Of a stretch of DNA of 64,000 nucleotides, positions 34,631 through 43,722 are shown in pieces. Origin of the DNA: a bacterium 1XD21-70 (GTDB lineage: Bacteria > Bacillota > Clostridia > Lachnospirales > Lachnospiraceae); contig RAYB01000014.1 in assembly GCA_003669055.1 (NCBI GenBank), forward strand, positions 1 through 64,000, in the 5' to 3' direction. Position 1 is the stretch's first letter. Every line of letters starts with the position of its first letter. A program made the translations under genes and the position numbers. The notes below the pieces were generated by a model, which saw only the letters and a program-made list of their open reading frames with translations, was not told where the DNA came from and ran no database searches.

Positions 34631-35161
34631 ATGAAAAACATTCATTTATTTCTTGCGATGAGCCTTGACGGATATATTGCCGATCGTCAGGGCGGTGTCG
34701 GTTGGCTGGAAGGGCAAGGCAACGACAATGAGAATATTGATGTCTATTCTGAGTTTGTAAAGAATATTGATACGATTCTGATGGGCTGGAATACTTATCA
34801 TCAGATTATTACGGAACTTTCACTCACAAAATGGGTATATGATGATTTTACAACGTATGTCATTACGCATCGTGAGTGTATTTCTTCTGAAAAGATCCGA
34901 TTTGTTGATACCGATCCTCTTGATTTGGTAAAAAAGCTGAAGGAGGAGAACGGAAAGGATATTTGGGTATGTGGTGGCGCTAACCTTGTCGGGCAGTTGG
35001 TGAATGGGGATTTGATTGACTGTTATTATATTACCGTAATCCCGACTATTTTAGGCTCTGGTATTCGGCTTTTTGAAAATGCCAGGCGTGAGATTAAGCT
35101 GCGGTTGCTTCATACACGGTCGTATAATGGCATGACGGATTTAATCTATAAGCGCCGGTGA
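34631..35161 (+). CDS. RibD C-terminal/dihydrofolate reductase-like protein
   Basis: The 176-residue NAD(P)H-dependent reductase fold begins HLFLAMSLDGYIADRQGGVGWL and has the dinucleotide segment IWVCGGANLVGQL (about 115-127). YwjB/YyaP-type proteins have this size. GAGGGCGAGAAGGAAGC lies before the ATG. It is not the housekeeping folA by length and motifs. Substrate unknown. Confidence 0.85.
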   Translation: MKNIHLFLAMSLDGYIADRQGGVGWLEGQGNDNENIDVYSEFVKNIDTILMGWNTYHQIITELSLTKWVYDDFTTYVITHRECISSEKIRFVDTDPLDLVKKLKEENGKDIWVCGGANLVGQLVNGDLIDCYYITVIPTILGSGIRLFENARREIKLRLLHTRSYNGMTDLIYKRR

Positions 35162-35319
35162 CTGTTTATATATGTCTGAAATGGGGCAGGACGATTTTCC
35201 GTGTCGTCACATGGATAATTTCCGGGTGGCGGTATTGTCCTGCCATGCCATGGAGATGAGTATTGGCAAAAGGTGTGCCGGAATGGAGGCAAGGAATCAT
35301 TTTGGATGGAGGGGAAGAT

Positions 35320-35736
35320 GTGGAGATAAAGGTGGTAACAGACCGTGACAAGAAATTTGTGATGGGTATAGATAGCCATGTGGATGATACAGGCTATGCC
35401 AACCGGGTGTATACAAAGTCCGCTTATGTCATATGGGAAGAGGGGCAGCGTATTGGAGTGATCGTGCATTGTATTTTGTGGGATTATCTTCCTTTTATCA
35501 ATTATTTATATATAATAGAAGATTATCGTGGCAGGGGATATGCAAAGCAGGCGGTCATCTGCTGGGAGAATGAGATGAGAAGTCAAGGCTATCAGATGGC
35601 TTTGCTTTCCACGCAGGCTGATGAGGGGGCGCAGCATTTGTATCGAAAACTGGGGTATATTGATTGTGGTGGGTTAGTATTTCATGGTACGCCATTTGAC
35701 CAGCCTATGGAAATGTTTTTTAGAAAAGTTTTATAG
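35320..35736 (+). CDS. GNAT family N-acetyltransferase
   Basis: The 138-residue acetyltransferase has acetyl-CoA motif IIEDYRGRGYAKQAVICWE (about 65-83), then STQADEGAQHLYRKLGY. GTG 35320 follows GGAGGGG; an upstream TTG at 35263 would add 19 residues with no family match. Substrate unknown; the final FFRKVL fits a complete fold. Confidence 0.8.
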   Translation: MEIKVVTDRDKKFVMGIDSHVDDTGYANRVYTKSAYVIWEEGQRIGVIVHCILWDYLPFINYLYIIEDYRGRGYAKQAVICWENEMRSQGYQMALLSTQADEGAQHLYRKLGYIDCGGLVFHGTPFDQPMEMFFRKVL

Positions 35737-35855
35737 AAGATCTGTGTTTGGTTTCATCGGTGTTTATTCTTTGGGGATAGCTGTTGGTTTTTTTCTGTTC
35801 CGGGTATTACCGAAGAAAAAAACAGGGCTGATTCCGGAAAGCAGGGGGGAATTAT

Positions 35856-36448
35856 ATGGCTTACTTCAAATACGGCGGTAAAAAAGTTTATTATGAGGAA
35901 ATTGGCAAGGGAAAACCGCTTGTGTTTTTACATGGAAATACTGCTTCGTCTAATATGTTTCTGGAAGTTATCAATCATTATACAGATAATTTTAAAGTGA
36001 TTTTAATTGACTTTCTGGGACATGGAAAATCAGACAGGCTTCCGGATTTTCCGGCAGATTTATGGTTTGATGAAGCGATGCAGGTTCTTGCTTTTTTAAA
36101 AGAAAAACAATACGGGAAGGTAAATATGATTGGAAGCAGCGGAGGTGCATTAGTTGCCATTAACGTAGCTTTGGAAGCACCGGAACTGGTATCGAAGATA
36201 ATCGCGGATAGTTTTGAGGGCGAAGTACCTTTCAGGGAATTTACATCAAATATTGTCAATGACAGGGAACATTCTAAGAAAGATAAAGATCTGTGTCTGT
36301 TTCTCATGACTATTTGGAAAATGCTTATGGGAAAATGCTTGCAAAAATAGGGCATGGAAAAATGTATTTATTTGATTCTGGCGGGCACCCTGCCATGTTG
36401 ACGAATGCTGAAGAATTTGCGGGGGCGGCAAAGGGATTTTTGGCATAG
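35856..36448 (+). pseudogene. Alpha/beta hydrolase with internal deletion
   Basis: The first 150 residues are a normal alpha/beta hydrolase: FLHGNTASSNMF, VILIDFLGHGKSDRL and nucleophile elbow GSSGGALVAI. After 36285 the frame is wrong and stops at 36350, while the neighbouring frame encodes the true C-terminus (ENAYGKMLAKIGHGKMYL, then HPAMLTNAEEF with the catalytic His) up to 36448. About 80-100 residues carrying the acid residue and cap are missing. One deletion explains both. Confidence 0.85.
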
Positions 36449-36577
36449 TTATCGGAAGTCTACTGCCGTTTTTTCCAATTACTATTTTGCAATAGTATTT
36501 TTCCAGGGTGAAGCCAATAGAGATTTAATCTTTAACCTTATAGGGTAATATTGGCCGGACGGCGGTAGACAGGGAGG

Positions 36578-36706
36578 ATGGCCTGTGTTATACTTTATGA
36601 AGAATTTGCAGCAAGAACCGGTAAGGAAAATCCTTTAAATTATGGCTGCAGGGATTACACGGCTGACGGTTATGCTTGGAGTTTTGAAGACAAAGTCGGC
36701 ATTTGA
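36578..36706 (+). pseudogene. Short 3' gene remnant
   Basis: A 42-residue open stretch (YEEFAARTGKENPLN, then DYTADGYAWSFED) has protein-like composition but no proper ribosome-binding site. It ends 17 bases before the next gene start. It looks like the tail of a lost gene. I do not know the family. Confidence 0.4.
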
Positions 36707-36722
36707 ATGGGAGGTTTCGTTT

Positions 36723-37460
36723 ATGGAAGGGATATTGATTTCTTTAGACCCGGGGGCAAAAAGAGGGAGAGTAGATACAAGAAATGACGGTATAGGGATA
36801 CTGCCAATTTATTTTCAGGAAATTCCTGAATCTGTAAAAATAAACTGTACCGTTGTATTTAATGTAGCCATAAGCAGCGGAGGAAGACGGTATGCAAAGT
36901 TTATCTCAGTTGCAGATAGGAATCAGGCATTGTTTAACACGGAAGACCGGACACAATGGTACAATTGGGGAGAAGAGGAGGAGAAGGATTTTGTTAAACA
37001 TATTGTTCCTAAGTTAGGCATAGACTTGCGGATTAATCCCGAAAAAGTTGAAAGGCCGTGGGAAATTGATTTGTTTGATTATACGCATAACCGCTATGCG
37101 GATTTAAAGTCACAGAAAACCCCGTTTTTTACGGCAGGAAAATATATGTATGGAGGAGTGCCGTATGATCCGACCTACACCGTTACCTTTAATAAAAAGG
37201 ATTATGAGAGTTACAGAGAGAAACACCCGGATTCTGATATCTATTTTTGGGTATATTGGATGCAGTTAACCTATAAAAACATCAGGGTAAACGAACTGTA
37301 TGGTGTCTGGAGGGGGTCTTTTTCCAAAATGGCAGAAAAGATCCAGGCTGGAGAAGTGGCCTTGCATGTTTATAGACATAGGGTAGATGACGACCACAAT
37401 GCGAAGGAAAGTTATTTGTTTCATTTGGAGGATGCTGCTGTCTTTGAAAGGCTGATTTAA
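36723..37460 (+). CDS. Predicted OB-fold plus nuclease-like protein
   Basis: This 245-residue soluble protein was not recognised by name. ATG 36723 follows GGGAGG by 8 bases. Residues about 1-65 (GRVDTRNDGIGILP, then CTVVFNVAISSGGRRYAKFI) look like a cold-shock/OB-type strand set. The rest contains WEIDLFDYTHNRYADLKSQ and DIYFWVYW, where Asp-Leu-Lys after an Asp-rich strand resembles a PD-(D/E)XK nuclease core. The link is pattern-based only. An OB-nuclease fusion would fit a DNA- or RNA-directed defence or repair role. Confidence 0.55.
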   Translation: MEGILISLDPGAKRGRVDTRNDGIGILPIYFQEIPESVKINCTVVFNVAISSGGRRYAKFISVADRNQALFNTEDRTQWYNWGEEEEKDFVKHIVPKLGIDLRINPEKVERPWEIDLFDYTHNRYADLKSQKTPFFTAGKYMYGGVPYDPTYTVTFNKKDYESYREKHPDSDIYFWVYWMQLTYKNIRVNELYGVWRGSFSKMAEKIQAGEVALHVYRHRVDDDHNAKESYLFHLEDAAVFERLI

Positions 37461-37635
37461 GGGAAGGCATGCATCTTATGGGAGTGTATGTCGCGAGGCT
37501 ATGGGAGACTATGAAAAAAGGCTGTAAATGCAGATCTTCTATGATAATGATGGCGAAAGGCTTGGAAATCTTACAAAAGAAGCCTGAGGAATTAACGGAA
37601 TTTTCCAAAACTTTTTTCATATAAATACAAGAATG

Positions 37636-37667
37636 GCAGGGATTATGATAAGTTCCTGCTATTTTTG
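37636..37667 (+). terminator. Terminator after the OB-nuclease-like gene
   Basis: GCAGGGA (37636-37642) pairs with TTCCTGC (37653-37659) and is followed by TATTTTTG. It lies 176 bases past the stop codon. Confidence 0.5.
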
Positions 37668-38126
37668 TACTCTCAAGCCAACCTGGGCACTTTCGGAAAC
37701 TCTTTGTGCCCGGATTTGTGTGCTTCTGGCGGAAAATCAGTCACAAAGATGGGGGCAGGGGAGTTTCCGGGAGGCGGGTCATCCTCCTTTTGGGGAAGCG
37801 GATCGGTCCCGAGGGCTGGAGGCAGTTCTGCCAGTTCGGGGATGAGCATCAAAAAACCGTATTATGTTCATTCCACAGCCGGCGGACGTGAGATGTCAGA
37901 AACCAGGCCCGGGTGGAGACTCAGAAAACCGGACGGGAGTTATAAGACGGGCTGGCTCATCCGGGAAGGGAAACGGTATTATCTTGACGCGGCGGGCGGA
38001 TCCATGAAGACAGGATGGGTTCTGCTGGAGGGCAAGTGGTACTTCCTCAGCCCGGACGGAATGCTGGTGACAAACGGATATACTGTTTTTTCATTGGTTG
38101 ATTTTTCTAGTCGATTGTATGCTTGA
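37665..38126 (+). pseudogene. Cell-wall-binding repeat protein, fragment
   Basis: The frame ends with two or three choline-binding-like repeats: GWRLRKPDGSYKTGWL, GKRYYLDAAGGSMKTGWVLL and GKWYFLSPDGMLVTNGY. These anchor surface proteins. There is no signal peptide and no ribosome-binding site, and the frame then runs out in unrelated codons after about 38085. It is the tail of a lost surface protein. Confidence 0.65.
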
Positions 38127-38182
38127 TATGTTTATATTGCCTATTTGGTACAGATCTAGCAGGCGGTATTTAATTTCAAAAG

Positions 38183-38725
38183 TTATTCCAATAATTTTGA
38201 TAGAGTAACCATTAATTCCGGGAAAAGACCAAAGGAAACCGGCATATCAAAGGGATAGATGGTTGGCGCTGCATCCTCCTCGAATAGGTAAATCATGGTG
38301 GTCTCCTTTTGCAGATCCACAATCCAGTATTCCCTGACCCCGGCATCTGAGTAAAGGGCACTTTTGGTTATATAATCCATCTTCCGGCTGGATGGCGATA
38401 AGATTTCGATAATAAGGTCAGGGGCGCCGGAGCATCCTTTTTCTGTTAGCTTATCAGGATTGCATATAACAGATATGTCTGGTTCTACCCAGTTTTTGTC
38501 CTTGGCATCCAGGTTAACCGCAAACGGGGCAGGATAGACTTTACAACCACCATGATGGGAATCGATGTAGTTTCCAATAATTTTAGTAAATTGTGCTACA
38601 AGTTCCTGATGGAGACGGCTGGGAGGAGCCATGTCATAGATTTGCCCATTGATTAACTCTGCCCGCTGCCCATCCGGAAGATGCCAGTAATCCTCCGATG
38701 TATATTGTTTTTGTGGTAATGACAT
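38183..38725 (-). CDS. Uma2 family endonuclease-like protein
   Basis: The 180-residue protein is of the Uma2/DUF820 family, a PD-(D/E)XK nuclease fold. Signature segments are ELINGQIYDMAPPS, NWVEPDISVICNPDKL and GAPDLIIEILSPSSRKMD with the catalytic Glu/Asp residues, then YSDAGVREYWIVD. Length is normal and it appears intact. The family is widespread, often in many copies, and its role is unproven. Confidence 0.9.
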   Translation of the reverse strand: MSLPQKQYTSEDYWHLPDGQRAELINGQIYDMAPPSRLHQELVAQFTKIIGNYIDSHHGGCKVYPAPFAVNLDAKDKNWVEPDISVICNPDKLTEKGCSGAPDLIIEILSPSSRKMDYITKSALYSDAGVREYWIVDLQKETTMIYLFEEDAAPTIYPFDMPVSFGLFPELMVTLSKLLE

Positions 38726-39002
38726 ATAATGGCCTCCTATTTAATCTTTTCTGCTTTTCAGACATTATGGCCGTAGAGGTCTATATTTTGTAATTATATA
38801 AATTTTATGTTTTTATCCTGCATTTCACTCAAAATAGATCCCTCGTAGTTCTGCAACTTTATCCATTTGGCACTGGCCATGCCTACAGGCGGCTGTTAAA
38901 ATGCCGCAAAAAACAATTTCCTCTTGCCCGGCTTCCGTTGCAGTTCTCCGATGTACGGTTCTTTTGTGAGGGTTGCGCATAACCGTTGTTGCTATCTGCC
39001 GT

Positions 39003-39359
39003 TCATTCCGTGAATTCAACTATTATCCCGTCGGGGTCTTCCACTGTGAAATGCCTCGGTTTTGGGCCTTGTTTGATAATATCTGAGGGAGAGTTCCCAA
39101 GCATAATCGCTTTTTCCCTAAGCATTTCCAAGGGTTCCTTAGCCAGATAACTCATAACCATCCCTTTTACCTGAACCTTTTCTCTATCCTTAAATTCAAT
39201 CAGTTCAAGCTTTGTTTCTTCTTTGCCGTTTGCGAGAAAAACGATTTCTCCCTGTTCCAGGCTCATATGTCTCACTTCCTGTAATCCGACAAGTTCCTGA
39301 TAAAACGTCAGAGATTTTTCCATACTCCGTACCATAATGGTAATGAAATTCAGCTTCAT
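39003..39359 (-). CDS. VOC family (glyoxalase/bleomycin-resistance-like) protein
   Basis: The 118-residue single vicinal-oxygen-chelate domain begins LNFITIMVRSMEKSLTFYQ and ends FTVEDPDGIIVEF with the metal-site Glu. GGAGGAAAGTAAAA precedes ATG 39359. Members act as glyoxalases, isomerases or drug-binding proteins; substrate not predictable. Confidence 0.9.
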   Translation of the reverse strand: MKLNFITIMVRSMEKSLTFYQELVGLQEVRHMSLEQGEIVFLANGKEETKLELIEFKDREKVQVKGMVMSYLAKEPLEMLREKAIMLGNSPSDIIKQGPKPRHFTVEDPDGIIVEFTE

Positions 39360-39842
39360 TTTTACTTTCCTCCTTACTTCTGTTTCGTAATTTCAGCTTA
39401 ATAGTTTCTTGAAATTTGCTGGCGCGTGAATCTGTAGAAGGATTTTCTGCCAGGTGCAGGTAAAGCCATGCAAAGGATGGGGGTGCGGTGGATACAGGTA
39501 TGTAGTGAACAGCGCTATGTGGTGGACAAAACGAAACAATGGACAAACTTAGCTGTTGGATAAAGCGAAGCGGCGTGCACGATTGATCTTTTGAATAGTA
39601 TAAACAAAGTGGTACTTAATGGTGATGATTATAAACAATCTATGTGGTAAAGTCAATAAAAACATGATTTGTCTGTTATGGTAAGTCTTTGCCTTTCGGA
39701 AGAATTTTATAGTGCTGCAAGATTGTGAAAGCTGGTTCTGAATGGCTATGATACGAACTCATCTACTATAGTAAACGGTTGTTCTCGTATTGCATTTCTC
39801 ATTTTCTTATGCCAGAATAAAACCAGGATAGGGTAATATCAC
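39360..39842. other. Intergenic stretch without a recognised gene
   Basis: About 480 bases upstream of the VOC gene, AT-rich with stops in every frame. I see no RNA structure, no clear repeats and no promoter other than the one expected for the VOC gene. Confidence 0.4.
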
Positions 39843-39905
39843 TGGGACATCAATGACGACAATGTGCTGACAGTGACCATTACCTGGACACCGGATGCAG
39901 AATAA
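39843..39905 (+). pseudogene. 3' end of a lost gene
   Basis: Twenty codons ending WDINDDNVLTVTITWTPDAE then TAA read like the last strands of a beta-sandwich or pilin-type surface protein. Nothing upstream continues the frame with sense, so the rest has been deleted. The evidence is residue composition only. Confidence 0.35.
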
Positions 39906-39909
39906 GAAA

Positions 39910-39966
39910 AGCAGGAAGGAAAGCAGAGGGAATGCCGTATGAAGCATTTTTTCTGTTTTCCTTCCT
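39910..39966 (-). terminator. Terminator of the serine dehydratase operon
   Basis: AGGAAGGAAA (39913-39922) pairs with TTTCCTTCCT (39957-39966), plus CAG/CTG inside and a second hairpin AATGC/GCATT in the loop. On the minus strand it is followed by GCTTTTCTTATT. It lies about 170 bases past sdaAA. Confidence 0.65.
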
Positions 39967-40134
39967 GTCTTTTTGGCATGTTTTGGCTCTCTGGCCGGGG
40001 GATGGCCTGTACCCTGTCAGCAGCCTGGGGAAATGTCCCTGATCTGGTTTTGGCTGTCCTGGCGGGGGCATTGCCTGTGCTCCTTTCGGGAAGCCTGTGG
40101 GGAATATCGTGATTTTTACCGAAGGGTAGGGAAA

Positions 40135-41004
40135 TCACCTGCATTCCCCACAGGCGGCGCAGCCTGCGGGGGTAGTGGCGCATCCGCCCATGGCAGTTTC
40201 TTTAAACTCCGGCGCCAGCCGCCGTCCTACATGGTACATGGCAGAAAGCATTTCGTCAAAGGGAATCAGCTGTTTCACCCCGCTTAAGGCCAGTTCGGCT
40301 GCTGTCAGGGCATTGGCCACACCGATCGCGTTGCGGTACTGGCAGGGGTATTCCACCAGGCCGCCCACCGGGTCGCAGACCAGCCCCAACAGGTTCATCA
40401 GTGCGGTGGATGCCGCATCCAGGCATTGCGCCGGGGTGCCGCCCATCAGTTCCACGGCGCCGGAGGCGGCCATGGCGGAGGCTATCCCCACCTCGGCCTG
40501 GCATCCGCCCACGGCACCGGCTACGGTGGCATTGCGCATGGCAAGGAAGCCTACTGCACTGGAGTTGCAGAGTGCGGCCAGCAATTCCTCATCCGAGACC
40601 CCGTGCTCCTCCTGAAGTGCCAGAAATACGCCGGGAACCACCCCGGAGGAGCCGGCAGTGGGAGCAGCCACGATCAGTCCCATGGAACTGTTGACCTCCA
40701 GCACACCCATGGCAAAGGCCACAGCCCGGGAGAGCACGTTTCCGCAGATGGATTTTCCCATTTGCCGGTGCTGCTCTACCAGCTGTGCCTCGCCGCCTAA
40801 AAGCCCGCCCATGGAGCGGCGGGGGCGGGTGAGAGGCCCGGAGGAGGATTTCCTCATGATTGCAAGAGCCTTGCGCATCCGTGCTTCTAATTCTTCCCTG
40901 GTGGTTTCTGCCAGGTCACATTCCCGGCGTTTCATAATCTCTGAGATTGGGCAATTCTCTTTTTCACAAAGTAAAAGCAATTCTGCTGCATTTTTAAAAT
41001 CCAT
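40135..41004 (-). CDS. sdaAA: L-serine dehydratase, iron-sulfur-dependent, alpha subunit
   Basis: The 289-residue catalytic subunit deaminates L-serine to pyruvate and ammonia using a 4Fe-4S cluster. VAAPTAGSSGVVPGV, AGAVGGCQAEVGIASAMAA and LVCDPVGGLVEYPC contain cluster cysteines and substrate residues. ATG 41004 follows AAGGAGG by 8 bases. It lies 70 bases after the beta subunit gene in one operon, giving the two-subunit clostridial form. Oxygen-sensitive, in keeping with an anaerobe. Confidence 0.95.
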   Translation of the reverse strand: MDFKNAAELLLLCEKENCPISEIMKRRECDLAETTREELEARMRKALAIMRKSSSGPLTRPRRSMGGLLGGEAQLVEQHRQMGKSICGNVLSRAVAFAMGVLEVNSSMGLIVAAPTAGSSGVVPGVFLALQEEHGVSDEELLAALCNSSAVGFLAMRNATVAGAVGGCQAEVGIASAMAASGAVELMGGTPAQCLDAASTALMNLLGLVCDPVGGLVEYPCQYRNAIGVANALTAAELALSGVKQLIPFDEMLSAMYHVGRRLAPEFKETAMGGCATTPAGCAACGECR

Positions 41005-41074
41005 CAATGTCCCTCCTTGTGTGATCGGAAATATTTTTGGTGGTAAAGGGGATGTGTGGCCGGGCGTTCTGACT

Positions 41075-41743
41075 CTAAATACGGATGACCATTACTTGGG
41101 TTACGTCTTGTTTTTCTCTGATTTTTTGCTGGACATCTTCGGAGAGTGTGCCGTCAAATTCCACGATGCTGTAGGCGGTGTCGCCTTTGGCTTCCCGGAA
41201 CAGGCGCATGAAGGCGATGTTTACCATGCCTTCGCTCAGGCATCTGGTAATGTGGGCGGCCATGCCGATGCGGTCTTTATGCACCACGATCAGGGTGTTG
41301 TAGTCGCCGGAGAAATCCACCGCGATTCCGTTGATGCGGGAAATGCGGATTTTCCCGCCGCCGATGGACTCACCCCGGAGGGAAAAGGCGTGTCCGTGAA
41401 TCCCTGTCAGATGGATATCCACGGTGTTGGGATGAATCTCTGTCTCTGTGTGGTCGTAGGAAAATTGGTAGGCGATTCCCTGTTGATCGGCCAGGGCGTA
41501 TGCCTGTGGAATCCGTTCGTCATCTGTGGAAAAGCCCATGATTCCGCCGAGCAGCGCCCGGTCTGTGCCGTGTCCCCGGTAGGTTTTGGCAAAGGAGCCA
41601 TAGAGGGTGAATGCCACCTGGCGGACAGGCTCGCCCAGCATTTTCCGGGCAATCAGGGCGATGGAGCAGGCTCCTGCGGTGTGGGAACTGGAGGGGCCGA
41701 CCATGTTGGGGCCCAGGACATCGAACATACTGATAAATGACAT
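41075..41743 (-). CDS. sdaAB: L-serine dehydratase, iron-sulfur-dependent, beta subunit
   Basis: The 222-residue subunit begins MSFISMFDVLGPNMVGPSSSH, the typical start with substrate-binding Ser and His, and ends in an ACT domain (about 148-222, LIVVHKDRIGMAAHITRCLS) that may bind serine. ATG 41743 has GAGG 8 bases ahead; a longer frame to 41992 adds a low-complexity stretch unlike the family. The 250-base leader upstream has no clear second gene. Confidence 0.95.
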   Translation of the reverse strand: MSFISMFDVLGPNMVGPSSSHTAGACSIALIARKMLGEPVRQVAFTLYGSFAKTYRGHGTDRALLGGIMGFSTDDERIPQAYALADQQGIAYQFSYDHTETEIHPNTVDIHLTGIHGHAFSLRGESIGGGKIRISRINGIAVDFSGDYNTLIVVHKDRIGMAAHITRCLSEGMVNIAFMRLFREAKGDTAYSIVEFDGTLSEDVQQKIREKQDVTQVMVIRI

Positions 41744-42023
41744 AAGTTTTTCCTCGCTTTGTTTTGTGGGAATTTTGCTGCAAGATGGTTGCTGCTTTTC
41801 TTCTCCGGCAGTTGTCTTGCTGGTTGGCCTGGATTTCCTGCAAAGAGCAGCTGGTTTGTTCGGGTTTTGGCAGGCCTTCGCCTTTGTTGTGTCGGCTGTA
41901 TGGGAAGCTGGGTCAGAGAGCAAAAATTCCATCTTTGCTGGTGATTTTTGTGGGTTTTTTGGCTGCCGTGAAAAGAAACGGAACAAAACCATGGTTTGAT
42001 AGGATTAGTCTACCACAAAAAAC

Positions 42024-42046
42024 AAATATATCAAATTCATATATTT
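42024..42046. promoter_or_regulatory. Palindrome between sdaAB and the LysR gene
   Basis: AAATATAT and ATATATTT form a perfect 8-bp inverted repeat around 7 bases, a T-N11-A type LysR site. It lies about 60 bases before the LysR start and in the shared control region of the divergent serine dehydratase operon. Confidence 0.6.
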
Positions 42047-42105
42047 TATGGTATCATTGAATTTAATTCATAGATATTCGGGCACAGACCAGAGGAGGGG
42101 CAGGC

Positions 42106-42987
42106 ATGGAATTTCGGCAATTGAATACTTTTATCACCATAGCCAAGGTGGAAAGCTTTTCTAAGGCAGCAGAGATTCTGGGGTATTCCCAGTCAGCAGT
42201 CACAGTGCAGATTCGCCTTTTGGAGGAGGAGTTGGGAACCCGGCTTTTTGACCGGCTGGGGAAGAGCATTTCTCTGACCACCCGGGGACAGCGGTTTTTG
42301 GAGCAGGCGCAGCATATTGTGAAGGAGGTCAGCCAGGCAAAGGAGATCGCCAGGGAGGAGGAGGAACTGCGCCATCCTCTTCATATCGGCACTCTGGAAT
42401 CCCTGTGTTTTGCCAAGCTGCCGCCAGTGCTCCGTTATTTCCGCACCTGCCATCCCCAGGTGTCTGTGAAAATCACCACCGCGCCGCCGGGACAGCTTTA
42501 TGGGATGCTGGAACAGAACCAGCTGGATTTTATTTATCTGTTAGACCGGCCCCGCCACAGCAAAAACTGGATGAAGGTGATGGAGCAAAAAGAGCCGATT
42601 GTGTTTGTCACTTCCCCCGGCTACTGGGGCGGCCGCAGCCGCAGCATCCGGGTGGCTGATTTGCAGAAAGACCCGTTTTTCCTCACAGAGAAGAATGAAA
42701 ATTACCGCCGGGAACTGGACATTTTTCTGGAAGCGGAAAGCCTGGAACTGGCATTGGCCGTGGAGATCGGCAACACGGAATTTATCATCCGGCTGCTGAA
42801 GGAAAATGGGGGAATCTCCTATCTGCCTTTTTTTGCGGTCAGGGAGAGCCTGGAAAAAGGGGAACTGATGATACTGGAGGCAGAGGAACTTCAGACGGTG
42901 ATGTACCAGCAGATTTTTGTCCACAAGAATAAATGGATGAGCCGGGAGATGGAGGAGGGGATTGAGCGGATTCGGGGGTTGTCTTAG
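42106..42987 (+). CDS. LysR family transcription regulator
   Basis: The 293-residue regulator has an N-terminal helix-turn-helix (TFITIAKVESFSKAAEIL, YSQSAVTVQIRLLEEELG) and a periplasmic-binding-like effector domain (about 90-290). AGGAGGGGC precedes ATG 42106. It is divergent from sdaAB/sdaAA with a palindrome between, so it probably controls serine breakdown. The effector is unknown. Confidence 0.9.
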   Translation: MEFRQLNTFITIAKVESFSKAAEILGYSQSAVTVQIRLLEEELGTRLFDRLGKSISLTTRGQRFLEQAQHIVKEVSQAKEIAREEEELRHPLHIGTLESLCFAKLPPVLRYFRTCHPQVSVKITTAPPGQLYGMLEQNQLDFIYLLDRPRHSKNWMKVMEQKEPIVFVTSPGYWGGRSRSIRVADLQKDPFFLTEKNENYRRELDIFLEAESLELALAVEIGNTEFIIRLLKENGGISYLPFFAVRESLEKGELMILEAEELQTVMYQQIFVHKNKWMSREMEEGIERIRGLS

Positions 42988-43122
42988 AGGGGGTGGGAAT
43001 GGACGAGAAACTAAATGAACCAAGACAGCACATCCAGACGTGACGAGGGTACAGGTATATACAAGAGCAGGAAAGATTTGGTATAATGGTCTGTGATCAG
43101 GCGATACAAGGGAGGATGAAAA

Positions 43123-43722
43123 ATGCCAATCAAAAAGGAAACCTTGAATTATTATAAAAAGAACGTACAAAACTTTGTAAAAGGAACCATAAATGCAGAT
43201 ATGGGAATGAATCGTGGGAAATTCCTGGCCAGGATTCCAGCGCATGGGAGCATCCTGGATCTTGGATGTGGTTCCGGGCGGGACACAAAAAAATTTCTTG
43301 AGATGGGGTATGCGGTGGAGGCGGTGGACGGCTGCCGGGAATTGTGTGAAATGGCTGCCGCATATACGGGGATTCCCGTGAGGCAGATGGATTTTTTGGA
43401 ACTGGATGACAGAGGGAAATATGATGGGATATGGGCCTGTGCGTCTGTTCTTCATTTGCCCTATGAGGAACTGAGGATTGTGATGGCAAAAATGGCGGTA
43501 GCACTGAAGAAAAACGGGGTGCTTTATGTTTCATTTAAGTATGGAGATTTTGAGGGGTGGAGGAATGGGCGGTATTTTACGGATATGACGGAAGATGGGG
43601 TGAAGCAGTTGATGGAGGAGATCAAAGGGGTGTCGGTGGAAGAAATTTGGGTCACAGCAGATGTGAGAGAAGGAAGGGAGGATGAGAGATGGGTGAATGG
43701 GGTGGGGAGAAAGGATGGATGA
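43123..43722 (+). CDS. Class I SAM-dependent methyltransferase
   Basis: This 199-residue methyltransferase contains motif I ILDLGCGSGRDT (about 43-54), an acidic motif II AVEAVDGC and the later DGIWACASVLHLP. Size and motifs resemble the TehB/Tam-type small-molecule group rather than DNA methylases. GGAGGATGAAAA precedes the ATG. Its last 34 bases overlap the start of the helicase gene, so translation of the two is linked. Confidence 0.85.
   Translation: MPIKKETLNYYKKNVQNFVKGTINADMGMNRGKFLARIPAHGSILDLGCGSGRDTKKFLEMGYAVEAVDGCRELCEMAAAYTGIPVRQMDFLELDDRGKYDGIWACASVLHLPYEELRIVMAKMAVALKKNGVLYVSFKYGDFEGWRNGRYFTDMTEDGVKQLMEEIKGVSVEEIWVTADVREGREDERWVNGVGRKDG

Noticed and set aside
38825-39019. 64-residue minus-strand frame overlapping the end of the VOC gene
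   Set aside because: It starts inside the VOC gene without a ribosome-binding site. The Arg/His-rich peptide may be a remnant of a small gene, but I cannot support a call.
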